A stretch of DNA of 49,107 bases from an uncultured Clostridia bacterium (GTDB taxonomy: Bacteria > Bacillota > Clostridia > Oscillospirales > CAG-272), in NCBI GenBank assembly GCA_944381115.1, contig CALWJV010000019.1, forward strand, positions 1 to 49,107, read 5' to 3'. The position numbers were made by a program, and so were the translations under genes. This document shows, piece after piece, positions 34,915 through 41,991 of this stretch. Below the pieces are notes generated by a model. It was given only the letters and a program-made list of their open reading frames with translations. It made no database searches and was not told the origin of the DNA. How positions within the stretch are numbered: the stretch's first letter is position 1; each line of letters begins with the position of its first letter.

Positions 34915-34955
34915 GTCTATCCCATAAGATAGACTGAAACCTTATGAGGATAGAC
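34915..34955. repeat. Inverted repeat at the island left end
   Basis: GTCTATCCCATAAG (34915-34928) pairs with CTTATGAGGATAGAC (34941-34955), with one bulged base and a 12-nt loop. It lies just inside the split tRNA 5' half. Confidence 0.6.
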
Positions 34956-35011
34956 TCAAACATTACACAAATTTTGGTGTCAAGGGGTGCGAAGCATAGT
35001 TTTGTACACCC

Positions 35012-35033
35012 CTTGTACACCCAAGCAAAAAAT
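35012..35033 (+). repeat. Paired GTACACCC repeat, left end
   Basis: TTTTGTACACCCCTTGTACACCC contains two tandem TTGTACACCC units about 11 bases apart. A near-identical pair is near the right end of the island. Confidence 0.65.
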
Positions 35034-35049
35034 CACAAAAATTTAATAA

Positions 35050-35124
35050 GCCTGCATAGTTAAATGGATATAATAATCCCCTCCTAAGGGATAGTTACAG
35101 GTTCGATTCCTGTTGCGGGTGCCA
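35050..35124 (+). tRNA. tRNA-Arg (anticodon CCT), intact
   Basis: The gene folds as a full cloverleaf. The acceptor stem is GCCTGCA/TGCGGGT, with discriminator G and an encoded CCA. The anticodon stem is ATCCC/GGGAT with loop CTCCTAA (anticodon CCT). The T arm is ACAGG-TTCGATT-CCTGT. It lies inside the island and probably replaces the tRNA-Arg(CCT) that the island broke. Confidence 0.92.
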
Positions 35125-35132
35125 CACTCTTG

Positions 35133-35162
35133 AAAGGTAGTCAAAAATGGCTACCTTTTTTA
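35133..35162 (+). terminator. tRNA-Arg(CCT) terminator
   Basis: AAAGGTAG (35133-35140) pairs with CTACCTTT (35151-35158), followed by a T run. Confidence 0.85.
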
Positions 35163-35196
35163 TATCAAAAAATCTCATGCCATTAGCGATTACAGA

Positions 35197-35225
35197 TTGA
35201 CAAATCCATTCAAATGTGATATACT
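35197..35225 (+). promoter_or_regulatory. Promoter of the structured RNA region
   Basis: TTGACA (35197-35202) and TATACT (35220-35225) are 17 bp apart, a near-consensus promoter. Transcription would start close to the outer strand of the long inverted repeat. Confidence 0.85.
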
Positions 35226-35230
35226 GAATA

Positions 35231-35454
35231 TGCGAAACAAACTTAATAACAGAACTAGGGGTATTTTCTTTTTAGGGGAATACTATACCCTTTTTTTGTC
35301 AACCATATTTTGTGAATTTGGCAAAAACGCAAATTCCACTTTAAATATGGTTGGCAAGATTTTAATCCCCAATTCTGTTAAAGTTTGTTTCGCAGCAATC
35401 GGGGTTTGCGTTTTTCGGTGCGTATGACTTCGGTTGTGCGCACTTTTTTATTTT
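35231..35454 (+). ncRNA. Structured leader or small RNA of unknown class
   Basis: A long nested fold is visible. TGCGAAACAAACTT (35231-35244) pairs perfectly with 35381-35394. TAACAGAA pairs with TTCTGTTA, and GGGG (35258-35261) with CCCC (35367-35370). CAACCATATTT pairs with AAATATGGTTG (35343-35353), capped by GTGAATTTG/CAAATTCCAC. Within the left arm, GGGTAT/ATACCC plus seven T form an internal terminator that competes with the GGGG/CCCC pairing. The end is an 11-bp UUCG hairpin with a T run. It has its own promoter. It fits no RNA family I recognise. Confidence 0.65.
35418..35454 (+). terminator. UUCG-capped intrinsic terminator
   Basis: GTGCGTATGAC-TTCG-GTTGTGCGCAC forms 11 pairs (some G-T), followed by TTTTTTATTTT. 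It sits just before the ribosome binding site of the next gene. Confidence 0.85.
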
Positions 35455-35472
35455 ACTTTTGGAGGGTTAAAA

Positions 35473-36252
35473 ATGGCATTTCAAAGATACGATGGATTTG
35501 TAGGAAGCGCACCACAGAAGAAAATGGATAACGGTCTTACCAAGTGTCCTTTTTGCGGGGAGCATCCACACTGGCTATTAGATTTACAATCGGGCTTTAC
35601 GGCAACCATGACGTGTATGTGTGAAAAATGTGGTGGAAAATTATACTCGGAGAATCACGGATTTTCTTTTGATGATAACATGCGAATTGTAGATGTTGGT
35701 AACAAAAACCTAAATAATCTCCCACTAAATTCCGTATATCACATTAAATCTTTAAACACGATAGCACAAAATACTTTTTACAATGGTGGGCAACAGTCCA
35801 ATTCCTCGACTGGTGGATTTGAAACGGCACAACATACTACATATACACCATCATATACGGAACAGAAATCTAAAAACAACAAAACTGCCGTTGCAGTTAT
35901 TTCTGTAATATCGATTATATTCTTTATTGGTATTATGGTTTGGATTTTATTACCTGGTGGCGGAGATAATAAGATCGATGTTGTTGTAAATTCCTCTTCT
36001 ATGCAAGTCGAAGAATTTTTTGGAACTTACACAGCAACGGTGACAGGTAAAATCACTAATAACTCATCAAGCACACTAGATTACGTACAAATCACGATTT
36101 CCTTTTATGATAGTGCAGGTAATGTCGTAGGCACGGCAATTGATAACCAGTTGAATTTAGGTGCAGGAGAAACTTGGAATTTTTTTGCTATGGGTATGAG
36201 TTTTACTACACGACCAGTTTCTTGCAAAGTCACAGATGTAACATATTATTGA
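35473..36252 (+). CDS. Zinc-ribbon membrane protein with FxLYD-like domain
   Basis: This predicted 259-residue protein has four parts. Residues 20-60 form a zinc ribbon (CPFCG ... CEKCGG). Next comes a Ser/Gly/Gln-rich linker, then one membrane helix at about 143-165 (VISVISIIFFIGIMVWILL). The C-terminal part, about 85 residues, resembles the FxLYD beta-sandwich (TATVTGKITNNSSSTLDYVQITISFYD). The topology is probably cytosolic zinc ribbon and external beta domain. The start ATG at 35473 follows GGAGGG; an earlier in-frame ATG at 35434 lies inside the terminator. The function is unknown. It follows the structured RNA and lies inside the tRNA-Arg island. Confidence 0.7.
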   Translation: MAFQRYDGFVGSAPQKKMDNGLTKCPFCGEHPHWLLDLQSGFTATMTCMCEKCGGKLYSENHGFSFDDNMRIVDVGNKNLNNLPLNSVYHIKSLNTIAQNTFYNGGQQSNSSTGGFETAQHTTYTPSYTEQKSKNNKTAVAVISVISIIFFIGIMVWILLPGGGDNKIDVVVNSSSMQVEEFFGTYTATVTGKITNNSSSTLDYVQITISFYDSAGNVVGTAIDNQLNLGAGETWNFFAMGMSFTTRPVSCKVTDVTYY

Positions 36253-36282
36253 TTTCGTAAGGTGGGTATCCCACTTACGAAA
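36253..36282 (+). terminator. Palindrome after the zinc-ribbon gene
   Basis: TTTCGTAA-GGTGGG and CCCAC-TTACGAAA form a 13-bp stem with one bulge directly after the stop codon. No clean T run follows, so termination is plausible but not certain. Confidence 0.6.
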
Positions 36283-36287
36283 CTTTC

Positions 36288-36333
36288 GGAGAGGGCGAAA
36301 AATTGGAGCGTGACGGCAATTTGACCCCTCTCC
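36288..36333 (+). repeat. Nested hairpin between the island genes
   Basis: GGAGAGGG (36288-36295) pairs with CCCTCTCC (36326-36333), and inside it AAATTG (36300-36305) pairs with CAATTT (36317-36322). It lies between two genes of the island and ends just upstream of the SIR2 gene promoter. Its function is unknown. Confidence 0.55.
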
Positions 36334-36375
36334 TTATCCTGTTTAATTTCAATGGCTTGTGTGCCTATAAATGCA

Positions 36376-36404
36376 TTGATTTTATGTGATTACTATGTTA
36401 TAAT
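36376..36404 (+). promoter_or_regulatory. Promoter of the SIR2-like gene
   Basis: TTGATT (36376-36381) and TATAAT (36399-36404) are separated by 17 bp. Confidence 0.82.
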
Positions 36405-36441
36405 AATATCACAAGAAATGCTTTGAGGTTGCATAAAAATT

Positions 36442-37413
36442 ATGAGATTAGTCGAAACCTTCCCTTCACGAAAAGGATATAAACCGCCATTTATTGATGA
36501 TGCATTGAATATAATATCTCCGCATGTAGTGATATTAGGTGCTGGTGCCACAATAGCTGCTTTGCCTCAAGGAGATAAAAATGGCAAAAAGCAGTATTCG
36601 ATGAATCAATTGACTCAAATTAACAACATAACAAATATACTAGAAGAACATGGAATTAAGGCGAACGAGATCGAAAATTTTGAATTGTTTTTTAGTTCGT
36701 TGTATTCAGAAAATCCTAATTCTCCTTTGATAACAAAGATCGAACATGAGTTATATGCTTACTATGAAAATATGATCTTGCCAGACGAGCCAACCATGTA
36801 CGACTATTTGGTACTATCGTTAACAGATAAGGATTTAATAGCAACATTTAATTGGGATCCGTTTATTGATCAAGCAATTGCAAGAAATTCTACTGTTGGT
36901 CGAATGCCTAAAATTGTTCATTTGCATGGCTGTGTAAATAGCCAAAGTCGAAAATTACTATATCCAACTATGAAAAAAGATTATGCAAAAATTCCTGATA
37001 TCAAAGATGCGTGGGATATATTCGATGATTACTTAAAAAGGGCTATTTGCATTACTATTTTTGGTTATAGTGCGCCTTTAAGTGACATAGAAGCAAGGAA
37101 AAGAATAAAAGAAAAAATTGAAATCAATGATAGCAATGAAATTATTGATACGCAAATAATAGATATAAAACCCCATGAAGAATTAGAAAAAACTTGGTAT
37201 AATATAGTAAATCAAAGATTTTTTTCAAGTGTTAGTCGCTTTGAAGATAGTATGTTATCTTTATTTGTACGAAACACTTGCGAACAGTATGTAAACGCTA
37301 CTATGCAACAAAATCCACAATATTCCAATCCGTACCCTGACAAAAAATTTGAAACTTTATTCGAATTACAGAAATTCGTAAAAGCAGTAAAAATACACAA
37401 ACTGTCAATATAA
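36442..37413 (+). CDS. Stand-alone SIR2-like domain protein
   Basis: This 323-residue cytosolic protein shows the order of SIR2-like NAD-binding motifs: VVILGAGAT (30-37), TFNWD (135-139), VHLHGC (159-164) and IFGYSAP (207-212). Between the first two lies a helical insertion. Such SIR2 proteins act in anti-phage systems (for example Thoeris, DSR and SIR2-Argonaute) by destroying NAD+, usually with a partner or sensor domain. No partner is beside this gene, and no extra domain is evident after residue 220 except a helical tail. Its promoter is private, and the GAGGT site precedes the ATG. Confidence 0.72.
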   Translation: MRLVETFPSRKGYKPPFIDDALNIISPHVVILGAGATIAALPQGDKNGKKQYSMNQLTQINNITNILEEHGIKANEIENFELFFSSLYSENPNSPLITKIEHELYAYYENMILPDEPTMYDYLVLSLTDKDLIATFNWDPFIDQAIARNSTVGRMPKIVHLHGCVNSQSRKLLYPTMKKDYAKIPDIKDAWDIFDDYLKRAICITIFGYSAPLSDIEARKRIKEKIEINDSNEIIDTQIIDIKPHEELEKTWYNIVNQRFFSSVSRFEDSMLSLFVRNTCEQYVNATMQQNPQYSNPYPDKKFETLFELQKFVKAVKIHKLSI

Positions 37414-37440
37414 GCATAAGTGCTCGTCATTTTTATTTCT

Positions 37441-37463
37441 TTTTGTCCACCCGTTGTACACCC
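37441..37463 (+). repeat. Paired GTACACCC repeat, right end
   Basis: TTTGTCCACCCGTTGTACACCCA repeats the left-end unit: one copy has a C for A, the second is exact. It lies about 135 bases before the split tRNA 3' half. Confidence 0.6.
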
Positions 37464-37599
37464 ACACGAGATAAACCACTATAAAAACCACCAGCAAACA
37501 CACAACCTATCAAGCATAAAATCAGTCTTTTCTGCGGATTTTACGCTTATTTTGCACAAAAATTGGCTATTTACAGATAGCCTCAAAGACTTGAATAAA

Positions 37600-37643
37600 C
37601 TCCTAAGGGCTAGTTCAGGGTTCGATTCCCTGTGGAGACGCCA
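37600..37643 (+). pseudogene. 3' half of the split tRNA-Arg(CCT)
   Basis: The anticodon loop CTCCTAA (37600-37606) continues into GGGCT, the variable region, the T arm CAGGG-TTCGATT-CCCTG, the acceptor 3' strand TGGAGAC, discriminator G and an encoded CCA. The complementary 5' half lies at 34870-34908. The terminator that follows shows this was once the tRNA 3' end. Confidence 0.88.
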
Positions 37644-37644
37644 T

Positions 37645-37680
37645 AAAAGATCGCAGGATTCTGCGGTCTTTTTATTTTTT
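37645..37680 (+). terminator. Original tRNA-Arg terminator
   Basis: AAGATCGCAG and CTGCGGTCTT form a stem with loop GATT, followed by TTTATTTTTT. Confidence 0.8.
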
Positions 37681-37832
37681 GCTTACTCAAAATTACAATG
37701 TAAAAAATTTACGCGAAAAAGATGCTTTTGTATCATTTTAATAAAATATTATTCTGTAAATATATTTGAAAAAAAAAATTTTGTTCAATATGTAAGAAGT
37801 TGATGCAATAAATTTAATTTTTAAATTAAAAT

Positions 37833-37862
37833 GTTGACTTTTTTTTTGGTATTTGGTATAAT
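37833..37862 (+). promoter_or_regulatory. Promoter of the SGNH/MBOAT operon
   Basis: TTGACT (37833-37838) and TATAAT (37857-37862) are separated by 18 bp. A second TATAAT lies at 37864. Confidence 0.75.
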
Positions 37863-37933
37863 GTATAATGGATGTGAAATAAATGCATATATATTTGTTT
37901 AATTACGTAAATTAAAATGAAAGGTTGCGTCCT

Positions 37934-40900
37934 ATGAAAAAAAAGCTGTTAAAAATCATAATGCTTTTTGCTGTTATGGCATCGCTGTTGACACTTGTAT
38001 CATGTCTTAAATCAGATGATACAGATTTTACCAAAATAAAAGTCATGATGTTGGAAACAGATGGTGTGGAACTTCTTTCTAAACAGGTTTTGGAAATCAG
38101 ACCCGGAAGCGATGTTTCATTTAACATAAAGGTTTCGGATGAATATGCATATCTCGGAATGACTAAAAACGGTGTAACCGTAAGAGAAGAACCGGAAGCC
38201 GGAAAAAACGAAGTTGAATCACCAATTGAAGGAGAATATGACGAGAAAAACGGAGTATTAAAGTTAAAAGGGATCAAATACCCGACGACTGTGGAAGTTA
38301 TTGCTGAACCTAAATCGGAACTTTACAGTTTTGCAATAATGTACAATGACAGTTGTGGCAGAGCGGAAATTACCGGGGGAACAAAAATCACTAAAGGATA
38401 TAAGTGGATGCCGCAACAGGACGGAAAAGTTTCTTTGATTGCGTACCCTTATAGCAATTATAATTTTAACGGCTGGTCGATCGGTGATTACATAGAAAAC
38501 GGCGGACAGGTGGTTTCTTACGATGAAGAATTTGAATTTACGGTACAAGAAAATACAGTACTGTATGCTAATTTTTCTGATGTTCCTGCAAATCAGTATA
38601 AAATAGTTTATCATATGAACGGCGGCAAAGTCGCTAATGACGGAAAAAGCAGTTACGAAATTTCCAAAGAATGGAATTCTCAGTTTTCAATGCAACAAAC
38701 TCTTATTTCAAACGGTACATTTGTAAGAGACGGATATGTTGCGATAGGATATAGTACTCACCCGGCAAATTTTGAAAGTTATGAATCGGTAAATAAAATT
38801 CCCGGATTTTCAAATATGGGCGGAGTTTGCCAGGTGTCCAAAGAGAGCAAGACTCTTGGACTTTATGTTGTCTGGGCAAAAGAGACCACGGCATCTGACT
38901 TTACTTTTTCAGGTGGGACCATTACAAAATATAACGGAAACGCAGGTATCGTTGTTATACCGGAGAAAATAAACGGTGTTGCAGTAAAAACCATATCGGC
39001 AGGAGCGTTTAAGGACAATAAAACACTGAACAGGCTGGTAATTCCGAGGACAGTTGAAACAATTTCTGACGGTGCTTTTGAAAATTGTACAGAACTTAAA
39101 GAGGTTGTTTTCTTTGATTCTTTGTTAAATGTAACAGACAATTCCTTTAAAAACTGTAACAAAATTTCCGTTATCACACTTAATGCACAGAGACTTCCGA
39201 AATATTCCGGAACTGCAGAGGGAACTTTCTGTATAAAATATGAAAGAGTAAGAACTCTTACAGGAAAGAAAATTATTGTAGTTGCAGGTTCTTCCACAAT
39301 GCACGGACTTGATTCTATTAAAATGGAATATCTTTTTCCTGGGTATTCTGTAGTAAATTACGGAACCAATTCAAGCGTATCAATGCTTTTCTATTTGGAT
39401 GTTATTGCAAATTACATTGATGACGGAGATATAATAATTCATGCTCCTGAAGTTGAATTTGCAACAACAATGGGAAGTAATCAATTCAGTGCAAAATTGT
39501 TCAGGGCAAACGAGCAGTGTTATGATATTTTCCGTGAAGTAGACATGACAAAATATCCGGGATTCTGGACAGCATTTGGTAAATTTCAGAACGGTGATTC
39601 TTCGCAAAACCTTTCAGCGGCAAAAAACCTTCCCGGAAGAGAACAACAACTTCCTTGTATGGATCTTAATATTTATGGAGATTGGAACATATCAAAACCG
39701 TCCGAGGAAAAGCCAAGTTTCGGTGGTGCGGTAATAAAATTTAATACAAGTCTTATAAACCATGTAAATCTTAATGCTGTCAATGAAAAAATAACCGCAG
39801 CCGGCGGAACACTATTAATGTCATTTGCCCCGAGGGATATTGAAAGGATCAATCCTTTATATGCGACAGCCGCAGAGTTCGACAAATATACAAAATACTG
39901 TGAAACGGTACTTGATTATCCTGTAATATCAAATATCGGATCATATCTGCTTGATCATAATTACTTTTTTGATTCTGAGTATAACTGTAATGACGAAGGA
40001 GTTAGGGTAAGAACTGAACTTTTGGCGTCAGATCTGAAAAACTATATGTCGAATCCGAGTACCGGAGCACCGGTATTTTCCGATCAATATAAGATAATAT
40101 ATTATGCAAATGGCGGAATAGTATCTACAAACGGTTCAAGCATGTACGAAGTTACAAAGACACGTGATGAACAATTTTCAATGCAACAGACAATTTGGTC
40201 AAACGGAACATTTACGAGAAACGGTTATGTGGCAGTGGGATACAGTACAAGTCCGGTAAGTTTTGAAGACAGAGGATTTTCTACAGTAAATGATATACCG
40301 GGATTTTCGAATATGGGAGGCGTTTGCGAGGTACCTCAAAATTTGGGAAAACTTTCGCTCTATGTCGTATGGGCAAAGGAAACCGCAAGTACAAATTTCG
40401 AGTTTTCAAACGGAACGATTACAAAATATAATGGAAACGCCGAAATAGTGGTTATACCTGAAAAAATAAATGGAAAAGCCGTAACTAGAATAGCAGCAGG
40501 TGCATTCAGGGATAAATCAACACTTAAGAGGCTTGTTATTCCGAAAACGGTGGTAACAATAGATGACCTTGCATTTGAAAACTGTACAAATCTCAAAGAG
40601 GTGGTATTCTTTGACTCTGTATTAAATGTAACAAATGATTCATTTAAGAATTGTAATAAAATATCAACCATAACTATTAACTCACAGAGACTTCCGAAAT
40701 ATTCGGGTGGAGCAGAAGGATCGTTCTGCATCAAATACGAAAGAGTAAGAACACTTAAAACAAAGAAAATAGTAGTGGTTTCCGGTTCTTCAACCATGCA
40801 TAGTCTTGAATCGGAAATAATGGAACAAAATTTCCCGGGATACTCAGTGGTAAATTACGGAACGAATGTAAGTAATTCCAGTCTTTTCTTCCTTGATGTT

Positions 40901-41593
40901 ATTTCAAATTACATTAAAGAAGGTGATATTATAATCCATGCTCCGGAAATGAGTAGTACAGTAATGGGAGATAATGGAATAAGGCCGAAACTCTTCAGGG
41001 CAAACGAGCAGTGTTATGATATATTCCGTGAAGTAGATATGACAAAATATACTGATTTCTGGTCTGCATGGGGAAAGTTCCAGGTAGGAGATCCAAATGA
41101 TTCATCTCTTACCCCGGCTATATCCCTTGCCGGAAGAGAATATCAACTCCATTGCTCAGATCTTAATATGTACGGAGATTGGAACAAAGTAAAATCAGGA
41201 CCGAGACAGGAAAGTTTCGGAAGTGCATCTCAAAGACTTAATAAAGGCAACCTCAGCAGTGCAAATGCGGAAAGACTTAACTGGGTAAATGAAAAGATTA
41301 CGTCAAAAGGCGGAACCCTTTTAATGACATTTGCAACAGTAGATATTTCCATAATGAACCCAAGTGAAATAACAGATGAACTTTGTAACTATTACACAAG
41401 TTATTGCGAAACCATGCTTGATTATGCTGTAATATCAAATGTAAAAACATATATGTTCGAACATGAATATTTTTATGATTCACAGTGGCATGCAAATGAT
41501 GCGGGCTCGGTACTAAGAACTGATCTTCTTACGGAAGACCTCAGGCGCTATCTTGCAAACCCTGGACCGGACTATCCGGCACCTATGCTTTAA
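37934..41593 (+). CDS. Giant lipoprotein with two repeat/LRR/SGNH modules
   Basis: This predicted 1219-residue exported lipoprotein has a signal peptide with a cysteine in LVSC. An N-terminal domain (about 20-200) is followed by two similar modules of about 500 residues. Each has a bacterial-repeat-like segment (YHMNGGK / YYANGGI), a leucine-rich BspA-type repeat (LVIPRTVETISDGAFENC) and an SGNH-type hydrolase domain. Block I is GSSTM at 452-456 and again at 951-955. The terminal DxxH motif reads DSEYN (680-684) in module 1, where His is lost, and DSQWH (1182-1186) in module 2. It may bind or acylate wall polymer. The ATG at 37934 follows GAAAGG. Confidence 0.75.
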   Translation: MKKKLLKIIMLFAVMASLLTLVSCLKSDDTDFTKIKVMMLETDGVELLSKQVLEIRPGSDVSFNIKVSDEYAYLGMTKNGVTVREEPEAGKNEVESPIEGEYDEKNGVLKLKGIKYPTTVEVIAEPKSELYSFAIMYNDSCGRAEITGGTKITKGYKWMPQQDGKVSLIAYPYSNYNFNGWSIGDYIENGGQVVSYDEEFEFTVQENTVLYANFSDVPANQYKIVYHMNGGKVANDGKSSYEISKEWNSQFSMQQTLISNGTFVRDGYVAIGYSTHPANFESYESVNKIPGFSNMGGVCQVSKESKTLGLYVVWAKETTASDFTFSGGTITKYNGNAGIVVIPEKINGVAVKTISAGAFKDNKTLNRLVIPRTVETISDGAFENCTELKEVVFFDSLLNVTDNSFKNCNKISVITLNAQRLPKYSGTAEGTFCIKYERVRTLTGKKIIVVAGSSTMHGLDSIKMEYLFPGYSVVNYGTNSSVSMLFYLDVIANYIDDGDIIIHAPEVEFATTMGSNQFSAKLFRANEQCYDIFREVDMTKYPGFWTAFGKFQNGDSSQNLSAAKNLPGREQQLPCMDLNIYGDWNISKPSEEKPSFGGAVIKFNTSLINHVNLNAVNEKITAAGGTLLMSFAPRDIERINPLYATAAEFDKYTKYCETVLDYPVISNIGSYLLDHNYFFDSEYNCNDEGVRVRTELLASDLKNYMSNPSTGAPVFSDQYKIIYYANGGIVSTNGSSMYEVTKTRDEQFSMQQTIWSNGTFTRNGYVAVGYSTSPVSFEDRGFSTVNDIPGFSNMGGVCEVPQNLGKLSLYVVWAKETASTNFEFSNGTITKYNGNAEIVVIPEKINGKAVTRIAAGAFRDKSTLKRLVIPKTVVTIDDLAFENCTNLKEVVFFDSVLNVTNDSFKNCNKISTITINSQRLPKYSGGAEGSFCIKYERVRTLKTKKIVVVSGSSTMHSLESEIMEQNFPGYSVVNYGTNVSNSSLFFLDVISNYIKEGDIIIHAPEMSSTVMGDNGIRPKLFRANEQCYDIFREVDMTKYTDFWSAWGKFQVGDPNDSSLTPAISLAGREYQLHCSDLNMYGDWNKVKSGPRQESFGSASQRLNKGNLSSANAERLNWVNEKITSKGGTLLMTFATVDISIMNPSEITDELCNYYTSYCETMLDYAVISNVKTYMFEHEYFYDSQWHANDAGSVLRTDLLTEDLRRYLANPGPDYPAPML

Positions 41594-41619
41594 AAACCAT
41601 AAGATCAGGGGAAACCGAA

Positions 41620-41991
41620 ATGGATAAATTTGTAATTTTTAATACAAGTGTTTCTTCGGATATAAAACTTGAGGAATTAACCGAAAAGGCACGCGAAGAA
41701 ATAATGACCGAAATAACAATGGTGCGGATAATTTGGGTACTTTTTGCACTTATAGCGGCGGCGTATATAGCAGATGTTTTGGTAAACAGGTTTGTTGTTA
41801 ATACCCATCATGCCATAATTGTCTCTAATGTTCTTGCAATAGTCAGTTTGTTGCTTCATTTGGGAATATTTGCCCTTCTGTTTGTTTTAAAGGCAACGCC
41901 GGAAGAAATGCTGTTTTTAATAATGATGTCGGTAGCACTTGCGCTTACCGCAAGCAGAATAAAGAAGGAGGTATCTGAAAATGGTATTTAA
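41620..41991 (+). CDS. Small membrane protein of the MBOAT operon
   Basis: This 123-residue protein has a short hydrophilic start and three predicted membrane helices (about 43-60, 67-92, 98-115). No family is recognised. It overlaps the MBOAT gene by 11 bases and follows the giant lipoprotein by 26 bases, so it is translated with them and probably works in the same envelope process. The ATG is preceded by CAGGGGAAA. Confidence 0.6.
   Translation: MDKFVIFNTSVSSDIKLEELTEKAREEIMTEITMVRIIWVLFALIAAAYIADVLVNRFVVNTHHAIIVSNVLAIVSLLLHLGIFALLFVLKATPEEMLFLIMMSVALALTASRIKKEVSENGI

Larger units (their letters stand above)
34901..37607. mobile_element. Mini-island inserted in tRNA-Arg(CCT)
   Basis: The element lies between two copies of CTCCTAAG (34901-34908 and 37600-37607), the anticodon-loop core of the split tRNA. 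Paired GTACACCC-like repeats lie 100-140 bases inside each end, as expected of integrase arm sites. The contents are a replacement tRNA-Arg(CCT), a structured RNA region, a zinc-ribbon membrane protein and a SIR2-like protein. No recombinase gene is present, so it would have to move in trans or be stranded. Confidence 0.7.

Noticed and set aside
34870..34960. Possible functional tRNA formed from the 5' half with the sequence that follows it
   Set aside because: After CTCCTAAG no strand pairs with AGCCC or GTCTTCA, and no T arm follows, so the left junction cannot give a working tRNA.
35226..35454. Assignment of the structured RNA to 6S RNA, T-box, ykkC or another known class
   Set aside because: The key sequence signatures (for example the T-box GGTGG, or ykkC conserved blocks) were not found, so no class is given.
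35231..37413. Retron-like system (structured RNA plus effector)
   Set aside because: No reverse transcriptase gene is present in the island, so a retron cannot be supported.
37420..37803. An open frame of 127 codons between the SIR2-like gene and the MBOAT operon
   Set aside because: It passes through the split tRNA 3' half and its terminator, has no binding site and no recognisable product.
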